Source: Rhizobium sp. WYJ-E13
GTDB lineage: Bacteria; Pseudomonadota; Alphaproteobacteria; Rhizobiales; Rhizobiaceae
Assembly (NCBI RefSeq): GCF_018987265.1
Contig: NZ_CP076854.1
Location: 1,860,001-1,924,000, forward strand
DNA length: 64,000 nucleotides
Direction: 5' to 3'
Shown in pieces: positions 10,462 through 19,401 of the stretch (positions are counted from its first letter, which is position 1; each line of letters opens with the position of its first letter). The notes under the pieces are model-generated. The model was not told the origin of the DNA. It saw nothing but the letters and a program-made list of their open reading frames with translations, and did not search any database. A program made the position numbers and the translations under genes.

Positions 10462-11520
10462 TTGAACAAACCCTTCCCTCCTCTTCCATTCGGCAGCGAA
10501 CGCGCCGATCTGGACAAATCACCACTTGAAATCCGGGGCCTGCTCTCGCGGCCGATCTGGCGCGAGCTCAGAACCTTTCTGGCGGTCGCCAAAAGCCCCT
10601 CCTTTGCTCAAGCCGCGGAACTGCTCGGCACCAGCGCGCCCACCGTCAGTCGCGACGTGAAGCGCCTCCAGGACCAGATCGGTTCGCAACTCGTCATCTC
10701 GACCTTTTCCGGCGTCACCCTGACGGAAACCGGCCGCAAGCTTGCCATCCAGGTCGCGGAACTCGATTTCCAGCTGTTTGCCCTTTCCAACGACCTGAAG
10801 GACGAGATGGACGCTGTTACCGGGCGGGTCGCCCTCAGCGTGACCTCCGGCCTTGCCGTCGCCATCGTCGCTCCCGCGGTACCCCGGCTGAACGACAGCT
10901 ATCCGCGCCTCAACCTCGACATCCGGGAACAGGTGTCGTTGGTCAATTTCGAAAAGAACCAGGCCGACCTGATGATCTCTCTGTCTCCGATCTCGAGAGC
11001 GGATGTCGATTGCCTCGAGATTGGCACCCTTCATCTCATTCCGGTGGCCAGCCGTGATTATCTGAAAAAATCCGGCGTTCCGCAGCGGCAGTTCATTTCC
11101 CAGCATGTCTACGTGCAGTGCAATTACTACGCTTCCGAACGCGAGATCTGGGATGGCTGGCGCGGTCTGGTCGAAGCCGGCCACCAGACCCACAATTGCG
11201 AAAATTCGCTCGCCTATTTTGCTCTCGTGCGTAACGGCGCCGGTGTGGGGCTGCTCGGTAACTATGTTCTTGCAGATTCCGAACTCGTGCCGCTTGAACT
11301 CGGCGTTCATGTCGCTCTGCCGATCTACCTGATTTCCGTTGCCAATCGCAGGCAATCGAGACCGGTTGCCGCCGTCTATGACTGGATCGTCGATATTTTC
11401 AGGACCAATCCGTCATTCGCTACGGGATTGACCTTCCCATCCGGACGGCACGAGCAGGAAGAAAGCCTGCGCAAGATGCTTGAAACTATCGCTCCTCCGC
11501 CGCCTTCACAATCTGGCTGA
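10462..11520 (+). CDS. LysR-family transcriptional regulator
   Basis: DNA-binding regulator of 352 residues. The N-terminal winged helix-turn-helix covers about residues 32-90 (FLAVAKSPSFAQAAELLGTSAPTVSRDVKRLQ, then LTETG), followed by a substrate-binding-like effector domain with the usual late motif VRNGAGVGLLGNYV. The only start upstream of the HTH is a TTG at 10462, with GAGG 8 bp before it; the N terminus is about 30 residues longer than typical. The target is not obvious, as there is no divergent partner: upstream is the IS5 remnant and the small protein. Its 3' end overlaps the converging 75-residue gene by 35 bp. Confidence 0.88.
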   Translation: MNKPFPPLPFGSERADLDKSPLEIRGLLSRPIWRELRTFLAVAKSPSFAQAAELLGTSAPTVSRDVKRLQDQIGSQLVISTFSGVTLTETGRKLAIQVAELDFQLFALSNDLKDEMDAVTGRVALSVTSGLAVAIVAPAVPRLNDSYPRLNLDIREQVSLVNFEKNQADLMISLSPISRADVDCLEIGTLHLIPVASRDYLKKSGVPQRQFISQHVYVQCNYYASEREIWDGWRGLVEAGHQTHNCENSLAYFALVRNGAGVGLLGNYVLADSELVPLELGVHVALPIYLISVANRRQSRPVAAVYDWIVDIFRTNPSFATGLTFPSGRHEQEESLRKMLETIAPPPPSQSG

Positions 11521-11713
11521 GCTCTTCCGAGATCGAAAGATAGGCATTCGCGACATCCTCGAGGAAGCCGGCAAGCTCGACCGGCCGCACTGTCGGATCG
11601 TTGATGAGACGACGCACCATTTCGGTGTGCAGTTTCGTGCGGGTCAAGATCTCCTCCTGCAGCGCCGCTGTTGCGGACTTTTTACCCGCATTTCGCAAAT
11701 CTGCCATGGTCAT
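11486..11713 (-). CDS. Small protein co-transcribed with LuxI/FeeM-like acyltransferase
   Basis: A 75-residue protein (MTMADLRNAGKKSATAALQE...) predicted to be largely alpha-helical with no membrane segment. Its ATG overlaps the stop of the acyltransferase gene (ATGA), so the two are almost certainly translated together. The 3' end overlaps the converging LysR gene by 35 bp. I do not recognise the family. A partner or modulator of the acyltransferase is a guess from coupling alone. Confidence 0.55.
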   Translation of the reverse strand: MTMADLRNAGKKSATAALQEEILTRTKLHTEMVRRLINDPTVRPVELAGFLEDVANAYLSISEELSQIVKAAEER

Positions 11714-12261
11714 GCTGTCTCAAACGAACTCGGTGCGTCCCATTGGCCTTCGACACGCAACAGCAACGCACTACTGCTCTCCATCGTAATCGGGTCAGGC
11801 GCGGCGGGAATCGTACCGACCACGGTCAGATAAGGTTCCGGATGGCCGGCGATCTCAACGGGGGGGCTGTCGACGATCTCCAGATCGAACAAAATGGTCC
11901 ACAACCGCGCGAGGCGCTGCTCGGCCTGGGTCAGAACCTTCGTGTAGCCCTTGCGCGCCACGTGATCGAACGTCATCTGAATGCAACGCTTAACCGTAAA
12001 AGGGTGTCGGTACTTTTCGCGGAAGCAGGTTCGTTCATACTTGGCAAAATCGGCGAACCAGCGGATGCGAAGGGAACCCACCGGCTCTTCGCCATCATAA
12101 AAGACGAAATGCGTGGCCTGGTGATCATTGCCATCGAAGATGAAGGAGGGAGAGATAGCGTGCTCATGGACAAAGCAGATGCTTCTGAGGATCATCGCAT
12201 CCCGAACATGATCCGGGGTGGTTGCGACTTGGCATCGAAGATTGGGATATTTGATCACCAT
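11710..12261 (-). CDS. GNAT-fold acyltransferase resembling autoinducer synthase / FeeM
   Basis: A 183-residue protein whose N-terminal half has the residue spacing of LuxI-type acyl-homoserine-lactone synthases and FeeM-type N-acyl amino acid synthases. An R-S-I-C-F segment comes near residue 25, followed by acidic FDGND, then ATHFVFYDGEEPVGSLRIRWF with the core beta strands, and an E-R-T-C-F after it. These enzymes transfer a fatty acyl group from acyl-carrier protein to an amine such as S-adenosylmethionine or an amino acid. Full LuxI identity is not supported: the overall match is loose and no LuxR gene adjoins. The ATG at 12261, with GAGG 7 bases upstream, is preferred to a TTG 24 bp earlier. 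A small gene overlaps its stop, and a small gene plus an XRE regulator diverge. Confidence 0.65.
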   Translation of the reverse strand: MVIKYPNLRCQVATTPDHVRDAMILRSICFVHEHAISPSFIFDGNDHQATHFVFYDGEEPVGSLRIRWFADFAKYERTCFREKYRHPFTVKRCIQMTFDHVARKGYTKVLTQAEQRLARLWTILFDLEIVDSPPVEIAGHPEPYLTVVGTIPAAPDPITMESSSALLLRVEGQWDAPSSFETA

Positions 12262-12347
12262 CGGTCGGCCTCGTTGTCTGTGCAACCCACTTCAACTCCA
12301 GAATGCGAGCTGCGCGAAGGACGAAGATTTCAGGGGGGATTTCAAAA

Positions 12348-12548
12348 ATGACGGACCCTGCCAATCCGATGGCAACCATCATTGCTCTTTGCACCGAAGG
12401 GGCACGTCGGTTCGGCGACGACCCAAGGGCCATTGCGAGCTTCGTCGAAAATGAGATCGCCCGCCTCTCCGAGACAGAACAGCGCCAACTCAAGGAACAA
12501 CTGACGCTTTTGACCGATGGAGGTAGAACTCAAAAGCCGATCATGTAA
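12348..12548 (+). CDS. Small hypothetical protein before XRE regulator
   Basis: A 66-residue acidic, helical protein (MTDPANPMATIIALCTEGAR...) with no recognised domain. The ATG has a good ribosome site (GGGGGG about 8 bases upstream). It diverges from the acyltransferase gene across 86 bp and lies 51 bp before the XRE gene on the same strand, so it may share a transcript with that regulator. Function unknown. Confidence 0.55.
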   Translation: MTDPANPMATIIALCTEGARRFGDDPRAIASFVENEIARLSETEQRQLKEQLTLLTDGGRTQKPIM

Positions 12549-12599
12549 AGACAACCCACAAAGATTTGACGATCTCTGGAAGTATTCTCAAGGATAGGA

Positions 12600-12953
12600 A
12601 TGAAAGATCAGGAACTGAATTTGGCGATCGGCCAAAGATTACGCTCCGTGCGCGCCGCTCGCGGCGTCACCCAGAGCGAACTGGCCGCGCATATCGGTGT
12701 CGCGTTTCAGCAGATCCAGAAATATGAGAATGGTACAAACCGCCTATCCGTTGCGGTCATGCTGCGGCTGTGCAGCTTCATGAAGGTGGATGCCGGTTGG
12801 TTCGTCAACGGCGTCGAAACCGGGATGGGCGGCGGTGTCGAGGACGAGGCAGCCTATCTTGCCAAGGAAATCGCGCGCATCTCCGATGAGAACATCCGCC
12901 GCAACCTGACGATGCTGATCCACACCCTGGCCGTCACCGATGTGACGATCTGA
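12600..12953 (+). CDS. XRE-family helix-turn-helix regulator
   Basis: A 117-residue DNA-binding protein with a Cro/CI-type HTH at about residues 10-65 (IGQRLRSVRAARGVTQSELAAHIGV, then FQQIQKYENGTNRLS). A short C-terminal helical part follows, as is common for small rhizobial XRE proteins. The start ATG follows AAGGATAGGA. It is placed divergently from the LuxI/FeeM-like acyltransferase and is the most likely regulator of that unit, though nothing in the sequence proves it. A strong hairpin follows 57 bp after the stop. Confidence 0.85.
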   Translation: MKDQELNLAIGQRLRSVRAARGVTQSELAAHIGVAFQQIQKYENGTNRLSVAVMLRLCSFMKVDAGWFVNGVETGMGGGVEDEAAYLAKEIARISDENIRRNLTMLIHTLAVTDVTI

Positions 12954-13010
12954 AGGCAATTAGGCTGGCTCTGGCATGGCTGACCGGACGAGCCGTACCT
13001 GCTGTGTAGT

Positions 13011-13035
13011 GGCCTCGCAGGCAAGCTGCGAGGCC
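13011..13035. terminator. Perfect 10-bp hairpin between convergent genes
   Basis: GGCCTCGCAG and CTGCGAGGCC flank a 5-base loop in the gap between the converging XRE and DapA-like genes, so it could serve both directions. There is no U-tract on either side. Confidence 0.55.
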
Positions 13036-13053
13036 TGGAGATCATTGACAGTC

Positions 13054-13995
13054 TCAAGCCGCGTTCGGATAACGCGCAGCGTACCAATTCCTGAACAGGC
13101 GATACTGGTTTTCGAGGTGGCGGCGCTGCGAATCGCTGAGCTTGTCGGTCTCGTTGAAGTGCAGCGTGTATTCCGTCTCGCCATTCAGCACCATCAGATA
13201 CTTGTAGTGCAGCACCAGATCCGGACCTTCGTCATAGGTCGAAAGAACCATCAGCGCCTCTTCGAGCTCGCGTGCGGCGCTGCGGGCAGCGGCATCGCCC
13301 TTTGCTGCCTTTTCGCATAGCGAGACGAGATGCAGGACTTCTTTCGGCAGCGCATTGCCGATGCCGGTGATGGCGCCGCCTGCGCCGCAATTGACGAAGC
13401 CGTGGTAGACGCCGGTGTCGACGCCGACCATCAGCGTCAGCGCATCATCGCCCGACGTGATGTTTTCGGCCGCATAGGTCATGTCGCTCTTGCCGCCGAA
13501 CTCCTTGAAGCCGACGAGGTTCGAGAATCGCGAACGCAGATCGAAGAAGAGATCAGCGCGCGTTGCAAAGCCGTAATAGGGACTATTGTAGATGACTGCC
13601 GGCAGGCCCTTCGCAGCCTCGAGGATCGCCGAGAAATGATCCCGCTGGGCCGAGACAGACGAACCGCGCGACAGAACGCGCGGGATGACCATCAGCCCCT
13701 TGGCGCCGACGGCGGCCGCATGCGCGGCATGGGCAACGGCCGACTTGGTGTTGACGGCACCGGTGCCGACGATGACCGGAACACCCGCCTCGACAAGGCG
13801 CTTGACGCCTTCCTGGCGCTGCTCGTCCGTCAACAGCGGCCAGTCGCCCATCGAACCGCAATAGACGACGGCGGACATGCCGAGGTCGATCAGTTCCTTG
13901 CCTTTGCGAGCAAGCGCGTCGAAGTCAGGGGTACGGTCATTGTTGCAGGGCGTCATGAGCGCCGGGATGCAACCTTGGAATACGGAACCAGTCAT
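13054..13995 (-). CDS. DapA-superfamily aldolase/deaminase (possibly 1-pyrroline-4-hydroxy-2-carboxylate deaminase-like)
   Basis: Class I aldolase-fold enzyme of the dihydrodipicolinate synthase/N-acetylneuraminate lyase superfamily, 313 residues. The Schiff-base lysine is in LVGFKEFGG and the upstream tyrosine region is VIYNSPYYGF; the substrate loop reads YCGSMGDWPLLT. The overall sequence reminds me of rhizobial 1-pyrroline-4-hydroxy-2-carboxylate deaminase. The surrounding arabinose-type transporter would instead suit 2-keto-3-deoxy-L-arabonate dehydratase, also in this superfamily. Sequence alone does not decide. The ATG at 13995, with GAGAG upstream, is preferred to an in-frame start 54 bp earlier. 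It is the last gene of the minus-strand group running from araF. Confidence 0.85.
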   Translation of the reverse strand: MTGSVFQGCIPALMTPCNNDRTPDFDALARKGKELIDLGMSAVVYCGSMGDWPLLTDEQRQEGVKRLVEAGVPVIVGTGAVNTKSAVAHAAHAAAVGAKGLMVIPRVLSRGSSVSAQRDHFSAILEAAKGLPAVIYNSPYYGFATRADLFFDLRSRFSNLVGFKEFGGKSDMTYAAENITSGDDALTLMVGVDTGVYHGFVNCGAGGAITGIGNALPKEVLHLVSLCEKAAKGDAAARSAARELEEALMVLSTYDEGPDLVLHYKYLMVLNGETEYTLHFNETDKLSDSQRRHLENQYRLFRNWYAARYPNAA

Positions 13996-14146
13996 CGCCA
14001 ATCTCTCGTTATCTTGAAAACTCCCCGGATACCGGGGTTGATGAGGCATTTAGCATCTTGCCGACTTCTTGTCGACAATAAAAATACAAAGCACAATTTT
14101 CCTTCGGCGGAAGCGCTTTACCGGCGGTGCAAGAGTTTTGCGGCGA

Positions 14147-14851
14147 CTAGAGTGCCAGCTTGGCGTTCTGGCGGGAATCGGCGGTGATGTAGGAGCGGAT
14201 CTGCCGAACGATCTGGTCGGCATGCGCAGAGGCCAGGCTGTCGGCGCGCGCCACGTCGCGATTGATGATCGCCTGGATCATCTCCTCGTGCTCGCCAACA
14301 TATTGGCGCGGCAGGACATCGTTGAAGGAGGAATAGTAGAGCCTTAGGATGCGGCGTCCCTCGTCCAGCAGCCGGGTGAAGAGCTCGACATAATATCGGT
14401 TCCGACCGGCCTGGGCGATCGCGATATGGAAGTCGCGGTTGGTCGAAATCATGCCGAGCACGTCGCGATTGGTGACCGCTATCTCGAAGGACTTCTGCTG
14501 AACACGGATGGCGGCGATATCCCCTTCGGCGTGATTGGCCGCCGCAAGCCGGGTGGTGACGCGATACATCAGCGTAAGGGCATCGAAAAATTCCGGCAGG
14601 CCGAGGAAATCGATGTTCGAGACGATCGTCGCGCGGTTGGTCAGCGTCGTGATCAGCCCTTCGGCGGCAAGCCGCACCAGTGCTTCGCGGATCGGCGTTC
14701 GCGACAGCGCAAAACGATCGGACAATTGCTGTTCGTCGATCGGGCTACCGGGCGGCAGTTTCAGCTCGATGATCTCGTTTCGAAGCGTCTCATAGACCGT
14801 CGATACGCCGGAGCCACGCCGGTGTGTTTGCAGTTTTTCGGTCTCGTCCAC
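14147..14851 (-). CDS. GntR-family regulator, FCD (FadR) subfamily
   Basis: A 234-residue repressor-type protein: N-terminal winged HTH at about residues 18-85 (YETLRNEIIELKLPPGSPIDEQQL, SRTPIREALVRLAAEGLI) and an all-helical FCD ligand-binding domain after it with conserved His and Asp metal or ligand positions (for example DFHIAIAQAGRN). It lies between the second GntR gene and the DapA-like gene and probably responds to an intermediate of this locus. Having two FCD regulators side by side suggests two separate inducers. Confidence 0.9.
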   Translation of the reverse strand: MDETEKLQTHRRGSGVSTVYETLRNEIIELKLPPGSPIDEQQLSDRFALSRTPIREALVRLAAEGLITTLTNRATIVSNIDFLGLPEFFDALTLMYRVTTRLAAANHAEGDIAAIRVQQKSFEIAVTNRDVLGMISTNRDFHIAIAQAGRNRYYVELFTRLLDEGRRILRLYYSSFNDVLPRQYVGEHEEMIQAIINRDVARADSLASAHADQIVRQIRSYITADSRQNAKLAL

Positions 14852-14990
14852 GCTTCCATCGTCCTTTCAAGCAGCCGAGTTCATACTCAGTCTACTAGCG
14901 AATCCGCTGGACGACTTCAAACCCTATATACTTTCTGTCGGCAGATGGAATTTTGAATGTTCCCTTTGCCTCGACAAGAGGCGGCGATGC

Positions 14991-15764
14991 CTATTCGCGT
15001 TTTCCCGGCTTGCCGACGCGCAGCGCATCGCTCAATTCCATCCGCGCTGTGCCGATCAGCTGCTCCATCGCAAAACGCGCCGCATCTGGCCGTCGCATGC
15101 GGATCGCGTCCAGCACGTCCTGATGCCGGGCGATCGCATAGTCGTGGCTCTGGCTCGCCCGGTTGGTCAGGCGGAAGCTTGCAAGCAAAGCAGCGCGGAT
15201 GGCGGTGGCAAACTGACGGAAGACCCAGTTGCCGCTAGCATTGATAATGGCGGTATGGAATTCGAGGTCCGCCTGGCTCCAGGCCTCGTTGTCACGGGCA
15301 TTGGCCGCCACCATGTCCTCGAAGGCTTCGGCGATCTGGGCGAGCTGCCTGGCTGTGGCATTGGCGGCGGCCTGCGCGGCAGCGGCCGGCTCCAGCAGCT
15401 GGCGGGCGTCGAGCAACGAATCGTAGAAGCCCCGGTCATCGCTGAATTCGAGCGTCGCATCGAGGACCAGCGGGTCGAGATAGTTCCAGTTCTCGCGAGG
15501 CAGCACGCTGGTGCCCGCGCGCGTGCGCGAACGGACCATGCCGAGGGCCGACAGATATTGCATCGCCTCCCTGAGGCTGGTGCGGCTGACACCATAGAGC
15601 TCGGAAAGCTCCGCTTCGTTCGGCAGAAGCGAGCCTTCGGCAATATCGCCGGAGACGATCTGCCCGATGAGTTTCTTCAACAGTTCCTCGCGCACGGTGC
15701 GCCGTCCCTGTTCGGGCTTGGTCGCCGCACTTCCCGTTCGCAGAAGTCCCGATCGCGTACTCAT
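14991..15764 (-). CDS. GntR-family regulator, FCD (FadR) subfamily
   Basis: A 257-residue regulator with a wHTH at about residues 25-90 (LLKKLIGQIVSGDIAEGSLLPNE..., SRTSLREAMQYLSALGMV) and an FCD domain (LEPAAAAQAA, DLEFHTAIINASGN). The ATG at 15764 has an ideal ribosome site (GGGGGA 5 bases upstream); a start 60 bp earlier is in frame but weaker. It follows the permease gene araH in the same direction across 105 bp, the usual place for a local sugar repressor. An operator-like sequence in front of araF is a candidate target. Confidence 0.9.
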   Translation of the reverse strand: MSTRSGLLRTGSAATKPEQGRRTVREELLKKLIGQIVSGDIAEGSLLPNEAELSELYGVSRTSLREAMQYLSALGMVRSRTRAGTSVLPRENWNYLDPLVLDATLEFSDDRGFYDSLLDARQLLEPAAAAQAAANATARQLAQIAEAFEDMVAANARDNEAWSQADLEFHTAIINASGNWVFRQFATAIRAALLASFRLTNRASQSHDYAIARHQDVLDAIRMRRPDAARFAMEQLIGTARMELSDALRVGKPGKRE

Positions 15765-15869
15765 CACGTCCCCCGTACCACTGGTCTTGTTTTCATCATG
15801 GGCGGCGCCTCGCTCAAGCTTCAATCTACAACTGCAGGCTCAGCAGGCTTCTCCCAAGAAATCTGATCG

Positions 15870-16826
15870 TCACGCGCGGTTGCCGCGTCCCGCGGCCGAC
15901 GAGCGCATATTGTCGAGCAGGACGGCGATCAGGAGAATAAGACCGCGCACCACATATTGATAGAAGGCCTGGATGTTGAGCAGGTTCATGACATTCTCGG
16001 CAATGCCCATAATGAGCACACCGACAATTACCCCGGTCATCGCCGCGCGGCCGCCGGCGAGCGACACGCCGCCGAGCACGCAGGCCGAGATGACGGAGAG
16101 TTCCAGGCCGGTCGCCGCATTCGGCTGACCGGATGTGATGCGCGAGGCAAGCAGAATACCGGCAATGCCGCAGACGAGACCCTGCAGGGCAAAGATCCAG
16201 ATGCGCATATTGACGACATTGACGCCCGCAAGGCGCGAGGCCTCGGGATTGCCGCCGATCGCCAGGGTATTCTTGCCGAAGACGGTGCGGTTCAGCACGA
16301 AACCGAAGACGATGAAGAGCAGTACCATGATCCAGATCGGCGTCGGCACCGTCAGGAAACGCGACAGCGCCAGCTGGTAGAAGGCGGGATCGTTGATGCC
16401 GACGGCACGGCCATCAGAGGCGATCAGCGCCAGGCCGCGCACGATCTGCATGGTCGCAAGCGTGGTGATCAGTGCGTTGATGCGAAAGCGGGCAATGACC
16501 ACACCATTCACAAAGCCGACGATGCTGCCGCAGACGAGAGCCGCCAGCAGGCCAAGCGGGATAGAGCCGGTGGAATTCGACACCATGACGGTAATCATGC
16601 CGGAGAAGGCCACCGTCGAGCCGACGGAAAGGTCGAAATCCCGCGAGGCAAGGCAGAACATCATGGTGCAGGCGACGATGCCGATCGTCACCACCGACTG
16701 GAGCAGGCCGAGCATGTTACGTTCGGTCAGGAAGCTCGGAACGGTCATCGAGACGATCACGAAGGCGATCGCGAAGATCACCACCAGACCTTGTTCACCG
16801 AGGAGGATTTTTTTTAACGCGTTCAT
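15870..16826 (-). CDS. araH: Sugar ABC transporter permease, AraH/RbsC type
   Basis: Inner-membrane permease of the BPD_transp_2 family, 318 residues with eight to ten hydrophobic segments and the family motif DLSVGSTVAFSGMI near residue 65. It also has INALITTLATMQIVRGLALI and the C-terminal GGVSLAGGRAAMTGVIVGVL block. It forms the channel with the ATPase immediately upstream. The ATG at 16826 is chosen because a start 36 bp earlier would overlap the ATPase stop. The symbol rests on the adjoining binding protein, which looks like AraF; permeases of this class cannot be assigned to a sugar alone. Confidence 0.87.
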   Translation of the reverse strand: MNALKKILLGEQGLVVIFAIAFVIVSMTVPSFLTERNMLGLLQSVVTIGIVACTMMFCLASRDFDLSVGSTVAFSGMITVMVSNSTGSIPLGLLAALVCGSIVGFVNGVVIARFRINALITTLATMQIVRGLALIASDGRAVGINDPAFYQLALSRFLTVPTPIWIMVLLFIVFGFVLNRTVFGKNTLAIGGNPEASRLAGVNVVNMRIWIFALQGLVCGIAGILLASRITSGQPNAATGLELSVISACVLGGVSLAGGRAAMTGVIVGVLIMGIAENVMNLLNIQAFYQYVVRGLILLIAVLLDNMRSSAAGRGNRA

Positions 16827-16842
16827 CACTACCGTTCCTGAA

Positions 16843-18348
16843 TTAGATTGTGCCGGCGGCATTCTTGTCGGGCAGGGCCGCGGTCAGAATGCCGCGTTCG
16901 TCGAAATCAGCCCGCCCCACGTTGGCGGCCACACGACCTTGGCACATGACCATGATGCGATCCGAGATACCCATGACCTCGGGAAGCTCGCTGGAAATGA
17001 CGACGATCGCCATGCCACCGGCAGCAAGTTCATAGAGGATTTCATAGATTTCCGACTTGGCGCCGACATCGATTCCGCGCGTCGGCTCGTCGATGACCAG
17101 CACCTTGACGCCCTGCTCCGAAAGCCAGCGGCCGAGAATGACCTTCTGCTGGTTGCCGCCCGAGAGATTGATGATGTCCTGCTTGCGCGAGGGCGTGCGG
17201 ACCCTAAGCTTGGCAATGAACTGGTCGGCGATCGAAGCTTCCTTCTTCGGATCCAGAACGCCGAACGGAGAGAAATGCCGGCGTGAGGAGATCGTAATAT
17301 TCTCCTGGATTGACCGGCCTTGGATGATGCCGTCGAACTTGCGGTCCTCCGGGCAGAGAACCATGCCGGCATTGATCGACGCCTTCGGATTGTTGGGAGA
17401 TATGCCTACGCCATCGATCGCGACACTGCCCTGATAGCGGTGGTCGGCGCCATAGAGCAGCCGCGCCATCTCGCTTCGCCCGGCACCGATCAGCCCGAAG
17501 AAACCAAGGATTTCGCCTTTGCGGACAGAGAAGCTGATCGGATTGCGGAGCTTCGAGCCGGACAGGGTCTTGACCTCAAGGCGGACATCGCCGAGCGGCC
17601 GCTCGCGCCAGCCCCAGATATTGGCGATCTCGCGGCCGACCATTTCGGCGATGATCTGCTCGCGGGTCGTCTTGCCGATATCGGGATGATGCGCGGCAAG
17701 CTTGCCATCGCGCAGAACCGTCAGGCTATCGCAGAGACGAAAGATCTCATCAAGGCGGTGCGAGACATAGATGATGACCGTACCCTTGGCCTTCAGCTTG
17801 CCGATGAGGGAAAACAGGATTTCGCTTTCACGCGAGGAGAGCGAGGAGGTCGGCTCGTCGAGCGCGATCACCCGGGCGTCGAGCATCACGGCCTTGGCGA
17901 TTTCCACCATTTGGCGGGCACCGATCGACAGCGAGGAAACCTTTGTGGAAGGATCGACGTCGATGCCGATCTCGTCAAGCTTGGCGCGAACCGTCTCGAT
18001 CAGCGTTTTGCCATTGATGACCCCGGCCTTGCCGGGAAAGCGGCCGAGCCAGAGGTTTTCGGCGACGGTCAGTTCCGGGACGAGCTGAAGCTCCTGATGG
18101 ATGACGATGACACCGGCATGGAACGCATCGCGGACGGAGCTGTATTTCTGCTCGACGCCATGGATGAGAATGCTGCCTTCATCGGCAGACTGATCGCCTG
18201 AGAGCACGCGGATCAGGGTGGACTTGCCGGCGCCGTTTTCGCCCATCAGCCCATGCACGGCGCCTTTTTCGATGCCGAAGGAGATGTTGGAGAGCGCCTG
18301 GACGCCCGGATAACCCTTGGAAATGGTCTTGAATTCGAGGAAAGCCAT
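16843..18348 (-). CDS. araG: Sugar ABC transporter ATPase, AraG/RbsA type
   Basis: A two-cassette ATPase of 501 residues, typical of monosaccharide importers. The first half has Walker A GENGAGKST (about residue 38) and Walker B VIALDEPTSSLS; the second half has the degenerate Walker A of this family (GLIGAGRSE), signature LSGGNQQKV and VLVIDEPTRGID. There are two adjacent ATGs; the second, at 18348, has GGAG at 5 bases and is preferred. It lies between the binding protein and permease genes and couples ATP hydrolysis to sugar uptake. Confidence 0.9.
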   Translation of the reverse strand: MAFLEFKTISKGYPGVQALSNISFGIEKGAVHGLMGENGAGKSTLIRVLSGDQSADEGSILIHGVEQKYSSVRDAFHAGVIVIHQELQLVPELTVAENLWLGRFPGKAGVINGKTLIETVRAKLDEIGIDVDPSTKVSSLSIGARQMVEIAKAVMLDARVIALDEPTSSLSSRESEILFSLIGKLKAKGTVIIYVSHRLDEIFRLCDSLTVLRDGKLAAHHPDIGKTTREQIIAEMVGREIANIWGWRERPLGDVRLEVKTLSGSKLRNPISFSVRKGEILGFFGLIGAGRSEMARLLYGADHRYQGSVAIDGVGISPNNPKASINAGMVLCPEDRKFDGIIQGRSIQENITISSRRHFSPFGVLDPKKEASIADQFIAKLRVRTPSRKQDIINLSGGNQQKVILGRWLSEQGVKVLVIDEPTRGIDVGAKSEIYEILYELAAGGMAIVVISSELPEVMGISDRIMVMCQGRVAANVGRADFDERGILTAALPDKNAAGTI

Positions 18349-18369
18349 CATCGCTCCGTCGAGAATGTA

Positions 18370-18394
18370 CCCGGCGACAGAAAGTGCCGCCGGG
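18370..18394 (-). terminator. Hairpin between araF and araG
   Basis: Perfect 7-bp stem CCCGGCG/CGCCGGG with an 11-base loop right after the araF stop. Such hairpins after binding-protein genes often stabilise or partly end the transcript, giving more binding protein than membrane subunits. Confidence 0.45.
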
Positions 18395-18417
18395 AAGAAA
18401 TCATCACGGACGGATGA

Positions 18418-19401
18418 TCATTCGATACCGAGGTCCTTGCGAACCCTTTCATAATCGCCACGCAGCGCCAGAGAACCCGAGGTCAGCGTCACCTTTGCCG
18501 GCTCCTTGCCGTTGGCGATCCAATCATACATGTTGAGCGCGGTTTCATAACCGTGACGCTTCGGCGAGATGATGACCGTGCCGAAGAACCCGGTCGCAGA
18601 CGGCTTCTTGAACTCGTTGATCGCCGATTCCGCACCACCGATGCCGACGCCAATCATGTTGTCGGCGGAAATGCCGACCGATTCGGATGCGCGCACAGCG
18701 CCGAGCACGGCTTCATCGTTGAGGCCGAAGGCGACCCAGTACTTCACATCGGCATGCTTGTTGAGAACGGTCGTGGCGGCATTGAGCGCTGCCTCCGTAT
18801 CGGTCTTTGCCTGCGGCGCGTCATAAATATTCTCAGCCGGGAAGCCGGCAGCCTTCAGAACCGAGATCGCGCCTTCGACACGGTCGACAGCCGTCGGAAG
18901 CTGATCGTAGGAGACGCGGATTGCGCCGACATCCTTCATGTCCCAACCGCGCTTCTTCATCTCGTCAACGAGCGCCTGGCCGACGCCTTCGCCGATCTTC
19001 GTGGCGGAAATGCCCATATGCGGCACATCCTCCAGCGGCTTGCCGTCGGCATCGACCAAACGGTCGTCAACGGTCATCAGCTTGAGTTGGTTGGCAGCGG
19101 CCTTGGCAACGATACCGGGACCGAGCTTGACGTCAGGCGTGCAGATGATGAAGCCTTGGGCGCCCTGCGCACCGAGGTTATCGATCGCCGACTGGACCTT
19201 TTCGCCATCCTCAGCGCCGATCTTGACGACGGTGAAACCCTTTTCCTTGGCAGCCTGATCGGCAAATTTCCATTCGTCCTGGAACCAGGGCTCCTCCGGC
19301 TGCTTCACGATGAAACCGATCTTGACGTCCTCTGCCAAGACGGAGCCGGCGGCCAGAACGGCAAAGGCGCCGGCGAGGATGGCTGCTTTGACGAAGCGCA
19401 T
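18418..19401 (-). CDS. araF: L-arabinose-type ABC transporter substrate-binding protein
   Basis: Periplasmic sugar-binding protein of 327 residues with a signal peptide of about 23 residues ending SVLA. The mature start (EDVKIGFIVKQPEEPWFQDEW) matches the conserved N terminus of E. coli AraF almost word for word, followed by GFIICTPDVKLG, VDDRLVD and VGIGGAESAINEF, all AraF-like positions. This makes L-arabinose (with D-galactose or D-fucose, also bound by AraF proteins) the best ligand guess. First gene of the minus-strand operon; the control region is shared with a divergent sugar dehydrogenase gene. Confidence 0.88.
   Translation of the reverse strand: MRFVKAAILAGAFAVLAAGSVLAEDVKIGFIVKQPEEPWFQDEWKFADQAAKEKGFTVVKIGAEDGEKVQSAIDNLGAQGAQGFIICTPDVKLGPGIVAKAAANQLKLMTVDDRLVDADGKPLEDVPHMGISATKIGEGVGQALVDEMKKRGWDMKDVGAIRVSYDQLPTAVDRVEGAISVLKAAGFPAENIYDAPQAKTDTEAALNAATTVLNKHADVKYWVAFGLNDEAVLGAVRASESVGISADNMIGVGIGGAESAINEFKKPSATGFFGTVIISPKRHGYETALNMYDWIANGKEPAKVTLTSGSLALRGDYERVRKDLGIE

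Noticed and set aside
10320..10592. 90-codon minus-strand frame upstream of and into the LysR gene
   Set aside because: More than a third of it is antisense to the LysR N terminus and no ribosome site or family feature is present.
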